Source of the DNA: Paraburkholderia sp.
Lineage (GTDB): Bacteria; Pseudomonadota; Gammaproteobacteria; Burkholderiales; Burkholderiaceae
Assembly (NCBI RefSeq): GCF_024281035.1
Contig: NZ_JAMXLH010000066.1
Span: 1 to 64,000, forward strand
Length of the DNA: 64,000 bases
Direction of reading: 5' to 3'
A program made the position numbers and the translations under genes. Shown here piece by piece: positions 9,594 to 18,200 of this stretch (its first letter is position 1; the number at the start of each line of letters is the position of its first letter). The notes beneath the pieces are model-generated. The model saw only the letters and a program-made list of their open reading frames with translations. It searched no databases and was not told the origin of the DNA.

Positions 9594-11009
9594 TTACAGC
9601 GAGTAGTACAGCTCGAACTCGACCGGGTGCGTGGTCATACGCACGCGTTGCAGTTCGCTTTCCTTCAGGTCGAGGTACGCGTCGATCATGCCGTCGGTGA
9701 ACACGCCACCGCGCGTCAGGAACTCGCGATCCTTGTCGAGCGCTTCGAGTGCCTGGTCGAGGCCCGCGCAGACGGTCGGGATCTTTGCATCCTCTTCCGG
9801 CGGCAGGTCGTACAGGTTCTTGTCGGCGGCTTCGCCCGGGTGGATCTTGTTCTGCACGCCGTCGAGACCCGCCATCATCAGCGCCGAGAAGCACAGGTAC
9901 GGATTGGCCATCGGGTCCGGGAAGCGCGTTTCGATACGGCGGCCCTTCGGGTTGCTCACGTGCGGAATGCGGATCGACGCCGAACGGTTGCGCGCCGAGT
10001 AGGCGAGCTTGACCGGCGCTTCGAAGTGCGGCACGAGACGCTTGTACGAGTTCGTCGTCGGGTTCGTGATCGCGTTCAGGGCACGGGCGTGCTTGATGAT
10101 GCCGCCGATGTAGAACAGCGCGAATTCCGAGAGGCCCGCGTAGCCGTTACCCGCGAACAGGTTCTGACCGTCCTTCCAGATCGACTGGTGAACGTGCATG
10201 CCCGAACCGTTGTCGCCGACGACCGGCTTCGGCATGAACGTCGCCGTCTTGCCGTACGTGTGCGCGACGTTGTGGATGATGTACTTCATCTGCTGGGTCC
10301 AGTCGGCGCGCTCGACGAGCGTCGAGAACTTCGTGCCGATTTCGTTCTGGCCCTGGCCCGCCACTTCGTGGTGGTGCACTTCGACCGGAATGCCGATCTG
10401 TTCGAGCAGCAGGCACATTTCCGAGCGGATGTCCTGGAACGTGTCGACCGGCGCGACCGGGAAGTAGCCGCCCTTCACGCCCGGGCGGTGGCCCGTGTTG
10501 CCGCCTTCGAGTTCCTTGCCCGACGACCACGGTGCTTCATCCGAGCCGATCTTCACGAAGCAGCCCGACATGTCCACGTTCCACTGGACCGAGTCGAAAA
10601 TGAAGAATTCGGGTTCCGGGCCGAAGAACGCCGTGTCGCCGAGACCGGTGCTCTTCAGGTACGCTTCGGCGCGCTTCGCGAGCGAGCGCGGGTCGCGCTC
10701 GTAGCCCTTGCCGTCGGCCGGCTCGACCACGTCGCAGGTCATCACGAGCGTCGATTCTTCGTAGAACGGGTCGACAAACGCGGTGTTCGCGTCCGGCACG
10801 AGCAGCATGTCCGACGCCTCGATGCCCTTCCAGCCGGCAATCGACGAACCGTCAAACGCATGGCCGCTTTCGAACTTGTCTTCGTCGAAGTGCGAGACCG
10901 GCACCGAAACGTGCTGTTCCTTGCCGCGCGTATCGGTGAAACGGAAGTCGACAAACTTGACGTCTTCGTCCTTGACGAGTTGCATGACGTCGGCCACGGA
11001 TTTACTCAT
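9594..11009 (-). CDS. glnA: Glutamine synthetase, type I
   Basis: 471-aa GSI-beta dodecameric enzyme that makes glutamine from glutamate, ammonia and ATP. Visible are the N-terminal beta-grasp region, HAFDGSSIAGW in the latch/active-site region, the GNTGHRPGVKGGYFPV loop, HEVAGQGQNEI, and NLYDLPPEE containing the adenylylatable Tyr. Start preceded by GGAGAAAAGGTT. Sigma-54- and NtrC-like sites lie upstream, and the sensor-regulator pair follows, consistent with nitrogen control. Confidence 0.98.
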   Translation of the reverse strand: MSKSVADVMQLVKDEDVKFVDFRFTDTRGKEQHVSVPVSHFDEDKFESGHAFDGSSIAGWKGIEASDMLLVPDANTAFVDPFYEESTLVMTCDVVEPADGKGYERDPRSLAKRAEAYLKSTGLGDTAFFGPEPEFFIFDSVQWNVDMSGCFVKIGSDEAPWSSGKELEGGNTGHRPGVKGGYFPVAPVDTFQDIRSEMCLLLEQIGIPVEVHHHEVAGQGQNEIGTKFSTLVERADWTQQMKYIIHNVAHTYGKTATFMPKPVVGDNGSGMHVHQSIWKDGQNLFAGNGYAGLSEFALFYIGGIIKHARALNAITNPTTNSYKRLVPHFEAPVKLAYSARNRSASIRIPHVSNPKGRRIETRFPDPMANPYLCFSALMMAGLDGVQNKIHPGEAADKNLYDLPPEEDAKIPTVCAGLDQALEALDKDREFLTRGGVFTDGMIDAYLDLKESELQRVRMTTHPVEFELYYSL

Positions 11010-11131
11010 AACCTTTTCTCCTGATTAACGATTTCGGCGTACTGTGCCGCCGTCCGAATACGTTTGATCCTGAACCTGACGCGCCTCTGCTGGCTTGCTC
11101 AGGCTGGCTGCGAATCGATCGCGACCGTTAA

Positions 11132-11147
11132 AGCAGCTTCCATGCCA
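11132..11147 (-). promoter_or_regulatory. Candidate sigma-54 promoter of glnA
   Basis: On the minus strand the bases read TGGCATGGAAGCTGCT. This carries the invariant GG (-24) and GC (-12) with correct spacing, with one mismatch to the TGGCAYRNNNNTTGCW consensus. It is about 125 nt upstream of the glnA start. Found by eye. Confidence 0.55.
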
Positions 11148-11341
11148 GGCATACGCCACGCACATCCATGTACACGCCAGGCAGATGCGAATCCCTTCAT
11201 CGACATAAGCCTGACGGGAAAGTCCGACCGCCTGACGCCGTCACGCGAAGCCGGTACAGCAGTCGGAAAAAAGCACCGCTTTCGTGCAATCCCAATATTG
11301 GCGCACCGAATGCTGCTCATTATGGTGCAAACCAGAATTTT

Positions 11342-11358
11342 TGCACCATCCGGATGCA
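11342..11358. promoter_or_regulatory. Candidate NtrC-binding site upstream of glnA
   Basis: TGCACC-ATCCG-GATGCA differs from the NtrC consensus TGCACC-N5-GGTGCA at one base. Another TGGTGC half-site lies at 11323-11328. The distance to the candidate sigma-54 promoter is about 200 bp, within enhancer range. The stretch 11010-11482 otherwise contains no convincing gene. Confidence 0.5.
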
Positions 11359-11482
11359 TGGAGTTTGCGTCACGTGCGCTCCAGCCAGCCGCTTCGGCGC
11401 CTGGCTGGGACGCGCCGCCCGGCGTAAATGCCGCGCGCTAGAATGATCCTTTGATCCAACAAGAAACAGGAGATCCGTTGTC

Positions 11483-11947
11483 ATGACTACGCTCGAACAG
11501 TTGTACGCCCAGGCCGACCAGCGCCGCATCGAAAATCAGCTGCCCTACGCGGGCGCGATGGCGCCCGCCGAGGCATTCGAGCTGCTGCAGCTCGACCCGC
11601 GAGCGCGCCTCGTCGACGTGCGCACGCGTGCGGAACTCGACTGGGTAGGCCGCCCGTTGATCGGCGACGGGCAATACGCTCATGTCGAATGGACCCGCTA
11701 CCCGGGCGGCGTGCCCAACGCCGAATTCCTCGCCCAGTTGCGCACTTGCGTCGACCCCGAGACGCCGGTGCTGTTCCTGTGCCGCAGCGCCATGCGTTCG
11801 AAACTGGCAGCCATCGAAGCCACGAAGGCCGGTTTCACCCAGGCTTACGATCTGCTGGAGGGTTTCGAAGGCGACAAGGACAGCCAGGGCCATCGCAAGA
11901 CCGTGTCGGGCTGGTGCTTCCGCGGCCTGCCGTGGATCGGCGCCTGA
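11483..11947 (+). CDS. Rhodanese-like domain protein
   Basis: 154-aa single-domain rhodanese, a putative persulfide sulfurtransferase. DPRARLVDVRTRAELDWVG is the conserved entry and LFLCRSAMRSKLAAIEA contains the active-site Cys in a CRSxxRS loop. It ends with WCFRGLPW. No signal peptide or second domain. RBS ACAGGAGAT precedes the ATG. Physiological sulfur donor and acceptor unknown. Confidence 0.88.
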   Translation: MTTLEQLYAQADQRRIENQLPYAGAMAPAEAFELLQLDPRARLVDVRTRAELDWVGRPLIGDGQYAHVEWTRYPGGVPNAEFLAQLRTCVDPETPVLFLCRSAMRSKLAAIEATKAGFTQAYDLLEGFEGDKDSQGHRKTVSGWCFRGLPWIGA

Positions 11948-12170
11948 ACGCCGCAGGGCAATCGCGCACCGCGCATTGCTCGGCGCTTCCCGGCGTTGCT
12001 CCGCGTTTTCTCGACGAGTCACTCTGAGCGACGCATATGACAGTGCAATGATGCGCCGGGCCACGGCACCGCCCATGCTTCGTGGCTGTGCCGGCCGGCG
12101 CACCCGCCCGATCCGCTCCACCCGCCGCTCCACCCGCCGCTCGCGCAGCTAGCCGCGCGAGCGCGAACAC

Positions 12171-13004
12171 TCAACTGCCGGCACGCGGCTCGCTGCCGCC
12201 CGCCTCCGCCGGTTCCACGATATCGCCGCCGAGCAGATGCACGCCTTCGCGCAACTTCACGAAGGCCGCCGCCACCGCCTCGGGCTCGCCCTTCACGCCC
12301 AGATCGATGTGCCGCCGCGCGTAGACGCCGCCGCGCTCGGCATCGCCGACACTCGGCAGGCTGAACACGCGCACGCCCGGGAAATCCTTTTCGATGTGCT
12401 CCATCAGCGGCGTCAGCGTCGATTCAGGCAGCTCGAACACCAGCAGCGACTTCTCCGCATGCGGCGTCTGGTGATGCAGGTGCGCGTATTTCGTGTCGAG
12501 CACCCATTCGATCATCGGCCAGGCCATCACAGGAAAGCCCGGTACGAAGTAGTGCTCGCGAATCGAAAAACCGGGGATCTTGTTGTAGCCGTTCGGAATG
12601 ATCTCCGAACCCACGGGAAACGTGCCCATGTGGAAGCGGCGCTGGCTCTCCGGCGAGTCGAAATCGACCGGCTCGCTGCCCTTGTGCATGTCGACGATGC
12701 GTTCGCTGATGGCCGCACGCGCCTGCGGATGCAACGCGAGCGGCACGCCGAGCGCCGCTGCCGCGCACTGCCGCGTGTGGTCGTCGGGCGTCGCGCCGAT
12801 CCCGCCCGTCGAAAACACGATATCGCCCGACGCGAAGCTGCGCCGCAGCGTTGCGGTGATCCGCCGAGGATCGTCGCCGACGTATTCGGCCCATTCGAGT
12901 GCGAGGCCGCGCGCGCGGAGCAATTCGATGATTTTCGGCAGATGCTTGTCGTGGCGGCGGCCGGAGAGAATCTCGTCGCCGATGATGATGACGCCAAATG
13001 CCAT
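12171..13004 (-). CDS. MoaB/CinA-type molybdopterin-binding domain protein
   Basis: 277-aa protein. The first 170 residues match the MoCF_biosynth fold found in MoaB, MogA and the N-terminus of CinA, with VIIIGDEILSGRR and FSTGGIGATPDD as signature segments. The remainder is family-specific and lacks the CinA deamidase domain. Probably cytosolic; role in molybdopterin metabolism or nucleotide repair is uncertain, because many stand-alone members are uncharacterised. Upstream of it (minus strand) is the EI24-like gene, after about 55 nt, so they may be co-transcribed. Confidence 0.8.
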   Translation of the reverse strand: MAFGVIIIGDEILSGRRHDKHLPKIIELLRARGLALEWAEYVGDDPRRITATLRRSFASGDIVFSTGGIGATPDDHTRQCAAAALGVPLALHPQARAAISERIVDMHKGSEPVDFDSPESQRRFHMGTFPVGSEIIPNGYNKIPGFSIREHYFVPGFPVMAWPMIEWVLDTKYAHLHHQTPHAEKSLLVFELPESTLTPLMEHIEKDFPGVRVFSLPSVGDAERGGVYARRHIDLGVKGEPEAVAAAFVKLREGVHLLGGDIVEPAEAGGSEPRAGS

Positions 13005-13060
13005 GTGTCGCCTCGTTGTAGTCGCTTGATGTGAAAAGTCAGGGCAGAGTCAGGGCACCG

Positions 13061-13882
13061 TCAGGGCACGGCGGGCACGTTGTGCTGCGCCTCGGCGCGC
13101 ATGCGCTGGAGCGCGCGCAGGCAGTAGTTGCCGAACCATAGCGCCGTGAATACGAGAATGAATGCGTAGATCCAGATGGTCAGCGCGGCGACCGCCGGAA
13201 ACAGCACGACGAGCCACGCCGACGAAACCCAGATCGCCGTGGGCAGCGAGCCGAGCAGCCCGCTCACGATGCCGATCGTGAGCAGCGGCAGCCGATAGCG
13301 GCGCACCAGCGCCCGGCGTTCCTCGGCGCTCGCGTGCAGCGCGAGCGCGTCATAGGTCATCACGCGATACGTGAGCCAGCCCCACAGGAGCGGCGGGATC
13401 AGCGCGAAGAACGGCGGCACGAGCCACAGCGGCAGCGTGACGATCATGAGCACGATGCAGACGAGCGTGGTCCACAGCGAATACACGAGACTGCCGTACC
13501 AGCTTCCGCCGCGCCGCATTTCGAGCGTCGCGTACTGCCGGGCCGACAGATAACGGATCACGCGCGGCATCGAGAGCGCGACGATCAGCAGCAGCACGGT
13601 CACGACGATCAGCGGAATGGCGACGGCAATCACGACGAGCGGCGCAATCACGGCGCGCATCGCGCCGAAGCCGAGCCAGTCGAACAGGTGATAGAGCGTG
13701 GACGTGAACCCCCAGTTCTGGAGCCAGATGCGCGCGGTGTCGATCAGCGGCTGCCAGAAGGCGTAAAGCAGACCGCCCCACACGATGGCCGCTACGAGAA
13801 ACGGCAAGAACGTGAGCCACAGCATGACGGGGTGAAACGCGCTGGCAAGCGCGCGTCCGAACGAGCGCATCAGATCATTCAT
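13061..13882 (-). CDS. EI24 / CysZ-like integral membrane protein
   Basis: 273 aa, with the opening SFGRALASAFHPVMLWLTFLPFLVA and several later hydrophobic stretches predicting about five to six membrane segments. This is the EI24 domain architecture shared with sulfate permease CysZ. Nothing nearby points to sulfate assimilation, so CysZ function is not assumed. Lies just before the MoaB/CinA-type gene on the same strand. Confidence 0.75.
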   Translation of the reverse strand: MNDLMRSFGRALASAFHPVMLWLTFLPFLVAAIVWGGLLYAFWQPLIDTARIWLQNWGFTSTLYHLFDWLGFGAMRAVIAPLVVIAVAIPLIVVTVLLLIVALSMPRVIRYLSARQYATLEMRRGGSWYGSLVYSLWTTLVCIVLMIVTLPLWLVPPFFALIPPLLWGWLTYRVMTYDALALHASAEERRALVRRYRLPLLTIGIVSGLLGSLPTAIWVSSAWLVVLFPAVAALTIWIYAFILVFTALWFGNYCLRALQRMRAEAQHNVPAVP

Positions 13883-14108
13883 GCGGGCGGAGAACGTCGA
13901 CAGGATAGGTGAAGAACACGGGATTCGTGGGCGCGATTGACTATAGCCCGAAGCATAAACCAGCGCGCGCGCGGCGGGTGAAGCGGGACGAAACCTCCGC
14001 CCTGCTGCTTTGCAGCGCGCGAGCTTCGCTCCCGCCGCCCGCGCCCCCTCCGCTGCGCTCAGTTGCGCTCAGTTGCGATTGCGCAACCTCAGGCGCAGTC
14101 AGGCAAAA

Positions 14109-15122
14109 TCACGCGCCGTTCGGCGCCATGACGGGCGCGCGGTCGTAGAAGTAGATGCCGTGCGGCGAGCGGCCCACGGGAATCGTCTTGATGAGCTTTT
14201 TCGTGTGCATGTCGATGACGCCGACTTGCTTCGCGAAGCGGAACGTCACCCACAGATAGCGCTTGTCGGCCGAGAGTTCCATATCGTCCGGCCCCGGCAG
14301 CAGGTCGCCGATCTCGCCGGTTTTTTCGAGCGCGACTTCGTCGACGATGCTGATCGTGTTCGACACGCGGCTCGACACCAGCACATGGCGGCCGTCCGCG
14401 AGCGAGCGGAAGTTGTGCGCGGCCCTGCCCACCGCGATCTGCTTGACGATCTTCTGGTTGCGCCAGTCGACGACGGCAACGTAGTCGGCGCCCGTCATGC
14501 CGACGAGAAGGTACTTGTCGCCCGGCGTGAGCCACAGGCCCGCGGGCGCGGAGCCGACCGGCATTTTCCACAGCACCTGCTGCGAAGGCAGATCGACGGC
14601 CGCGATCTCGCCCGACGACTGGAGCGACACGAACACCGTGCGGCTGTCGCGCGTGAATGCGAGGTGGCTCGGCATGGCCGAGAGCGGCAGACGCTTTGCG
14701 ACCGTGAATACGGCGCCGCCCGCGTAGTGATAGATGTCGAGCCGGTCGAGGCGCAGCGCGGTCGTGACGAACCACTTGCGGTCGGGCGAGAAACCGAGCT
14801 GATACGGATCTTCGACGTTCTCGACGAGCAGTTGCGGCTTGCCGGTTTGCGGATCCACGAACAGCAGATTGTTCGAGACCGAATTCGCGACGATGAGCGA
14901 GCGGCTGTCCGGCGTCGGAAAGAGGTGATGCGGCTCCTTGCCGGTCGGCACGGTGCCCATGACCTGATGCGTCTGCGAATCGATCAGGCTGAGCGTGGCG
15001 TCGCCCGAATTGAGCACGATGATGTTGTTCGCGTGCGCGGCCAGCGAGACGAACGATGCGCAGACCAGTGCGCCCGCAGCGGCAAGACGGCCGGCGGCGC
15101 GGCGAAATTCGGAGTTACGCAT
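14109..15122 (-). CDS. Exported YVTN-family beta-propeller protein
   Basis: 337 aa with a Sec signal peptide (basic RNSEFRRAAGR, hydrophobic core, cleavage after AHA near residue 31). Repeating blades follow with patterns such as IIVLNSGDATLSLID, LIVANSVSNNLLFVD and YLWVTFRFAKQVGVID. This is the lactonase/cytochrome cd1-like YVTN propeller fold. Some relatives accompany quinohemoprotein dehydrogenases but none is adjacent here. Periplasmic, function unknown. Confidence 0.85.
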   Translation of the reverse strand: MRNSEFRRAAGRLAAAGALVCASFVSLAAHANNIIVLNSGDATLSLIDSQTHQVMGTVPTGKEPHHLFPTPDSRSLIVANSVSNNLLFVDPQTGKPQLLVENVEDPYQLGFSPDRKWFVTTALRLDRLDIYHYAGGAVFTVAKRLPLSAMPSHLAFTRDSRTVFVSLQSSGEIAAVDLPSQQVLWKMPVGSAPAGLWLTPGDKYLLVGMTGADYVAVVDWRNQKIVKQIAVGRAAHNFRSLADGRHVLVSSRVSNTISIVDEVALEKTGEIGDLLPGPDDMELSADKRYLWVTFRFAKQVGVIDMHTKKLIKTIPVGRSPHGIYFYDRAPVMAPNGA

Positions 15123-15282
15123 GGGAATTCACGAGGCGGGAGGAGCGTGATTGTAGATCGGCCAGTTTGTCGCAGGATGGCCGGGCTACGGCGAAACGCA
15201 CCTTATGCGGCAAACCGTCGCGCGCCCGCGACACAGACGTTCTTACCCCCATTGAACGTCCGCCCCGCGCACGCGTTTGCCA

Positions 15283-18200
15283 TCAGCGCTGCATCGATTC
15301 CCAGACCTTGTAGAGCCGCTTGACCGACACGGGCATCGGCGTGCGCAGCTCCTGCGCGAAAAGCGAAATACGCAGTTCCTCCAGCAGCCAGCGGAACTCC
15401 GAAAGCCGCGGATCGAACACGCCGCCGCGCTGCGACAGCGCACGCTGATACTGCTGCAGGAGCGGTTGGAATTCGGCGAACTGGCGGGCGTCGCGCGCAG
15501 CGTCGGCGCGCAGCTTGTCGATGCGCAGCGCAATGCCCTTCAGATAGCGCGGAAAGTGCACGAGCTGCGCATAAGGCGTATCGACGATGAAGCGCTTGCC
15601 GGTCAACGCATCGAGCTGGGCCTGCATGTCGACGGCGGCCTGGCCGAATGCCCTGGCCTGCACGAGCTTCTTCGCCACGCTCGCGTATTCGGCAAGAATC
15701 TGGCCCACGAGCCGCGCGATCTCCTGCGCGAGCAGCGAGAGGCGTCCGCGGCCCTCGTCGCGGCGCGCGTGAAAAGCGGCGTCGTCAGCGGGAAGCGGGT
15801 CCTGAAGGCAGGCACGGTCGAGTGCGAGTTCGATCAACTGATCGCGCAACTCTTCCTGCGTCGCGCGCGCCATGAAATGCATCGCCATCTCGCGCAGCCC
15901 GGGCAGGTTCTTCTCCAGATAGCGGATCGGCTCGCGCAACTGAAGCGCGAAAAGACGTCGCAAGCCCGCGCAATGAATGCGCGCCGCTTCCTCGGGCGAA
16001 TCGAACACTTCCACGTCGCAATGCGTGCCGCGATCCACGAGCGCCGGGTAGCCGAACAGCGTCTGTCCGCCCCGGCGGATTTCCAGCAGTTCAGGCAGCT
16101 TGCCGAAATTCCAGGTCGTGAGGTTCTCGTAGAGCGCCGTGGCCGTGACCACCGGTTCTGCCGCGTCGGACGGCACGCTCGTGCGCGCCGCCGCGCCCGG
16201 CTGCACGCGTTGCTCGGGCAGGCTCTCACCGGTCTGCGCGACCTGGGCCGTTGCGCTCGCAGCGAGTTTTTGGAACTGCTGCTGTGCCTGCGCGCCCAGT
16301 TCGGCGCGCAGTTGCGCGAGATTGCGGCCCATCGCGAGCTGGCGTCCGTGCTCGTCGATCACCTTGAAGTTCATGAACAGGTGCGCGGGCAACGTTTCCA
16401 GCTTGAAGTCCGCCAGCTTCAGCGCGATCTGCTTCTGCTCGCGCACATCCTCGATCAGCGCTTCCAGCAGACCGCGTGCGCCGAAGCGCTCGCCTGACAC
16501 CCGCTCGGCGAAACCCGCCGCGTAGTCGGGCAGCGGCACGCAATGGCGGCGCAATTTCTGCGGCAGCGACTTCAGCAGCAGTTGCGCCTTCTCCTTGAGC
16601 ATGCCCTGCACGAGCCACTCGCAACGCCGTGCATCGACCTGATTGAGCGCGTAGAGCGGCACCGCGAGCGTCACGCCGTCGCGCGGCGAGCCCGGCTCGA
16701 AGTGATACGTGAGCGCCATCGCGACGCCCGACATCGTCATGCGCTTCGGGAACAGATCGGTCGTGACGCCCGCCGCCTCGTGGCGCATCAGGTCGTCGCG
16801 CGAGAGATACAGCAGGCGCTGCCTGTCCTCGGGCTGGCCGCTCTTTTTGACTTCATCGCGATACCAGCGCTCGAACGATGCGCCCGAGTAAATGCCCGCG
16901 GGAATCGCCTGATCGTAGTAGCCGTAGATCAGTTCGTCGTCCACCAGCACGTCCTGGCGGCGCGACTTGTGCTCGAGTTGTTCGATATCGGCCAGCAGCT
17001 TGCGGTTGTGCGCGAAGAACGCGAGCTTCGTGTCGAACTCGCCTTCCACGAGCGCGCCGCGAATAAAGAGTTCGCGCGCGCGGACCGGATCCTGCCTGCC
17101 GAACGCCACACGACGGCGCTGATACACGGGCAAGCCGTAAAGCACGCCGCGCTCGTAGGCGCTCACCTGGGCCGCACGTTTTTCCCAATGCGGCTCGGAA
17201 AGCGACTTTTTCAGCAGATGCGCGCCGACCTTTTCGAGCCACTCGGGTTCGATCTTCGCGATACAGCGCGCGTAGAGGCGGCTCGTTTCGACGAGTTCGG
17301 CGGCGACCACCCAGCGCCCCGCCTTCTTCACGAGCGCCGAACCCGGCCACAGATGGAACTTGATGCCGCGCGCGCCGAGAAAATGCGGCTCGTCGTCGGC
17401 TTTCAGGCCGATATTGCCGAGCAGGCCCGTCAGCAGCGCATGGTGGATCTGCTCGTACGTCGCCACCGATTCGTTGATCCGCCAGCCGTGCTCGCGCACG
17501 ACCGTCAGCAGTTGCGAGTGAACGTCGCGCCACTCGCGCAACCGCAAATGCGAGAGGAAATTCGCACGGCACGAATCGATCAGTTGCCGGTTCGACTTCT
17601 TGTGCGCGACGGCCTCCTCGAACCAGGCCCAGATCTTGAGCCACTGCAGGAATTCGGAGCGCTCGTCGGCGAAACGGCGGTGCGCCTGGTCGGCCTGCTC
17701 CTGCGCTTCGATTGGCCGGTCGCGCGGATCCTGCACCGATAGCGCGCTTGCGATGATGAGCACTTCGCGCAGCGACTGCTCGTCGCGCGCGCCGAGAATC
17801 ATGCGGCCCACGCGCGGATCGAGCGGCAGGCGCGCGAGTTCGCGCCCGAGCGGCGTCAGCGCGTTGTCGTCGTCGACGGCACCGAGTTCGCCCAGCAGTT
17901 GATAACCGTCCGCAATCGCGCGGCCCGGCGGCGGCTCGATAAACGGAAAGGTTTCGATCGCCGTGAGATGCAGCGATTTCATACGCAGAATCACCGTCGC
18001 GAGCGACGAACGCAAAATTTCCGGATCGGAAAATTTTGGACGCGAAAGGAAATCCTGCTCTTCGTACAGGCGGATGCAGATACCGTCCGCGACGCGGCCG
18101 CAGCGGCCCGCACGCTGGTTCGCGGCGGCCTGCGCAATCGACTCGATCTGCAGCTGCTCGACCTTGTTGCGGTACGAATAGCGCTTCACGCGCGCAAGAC

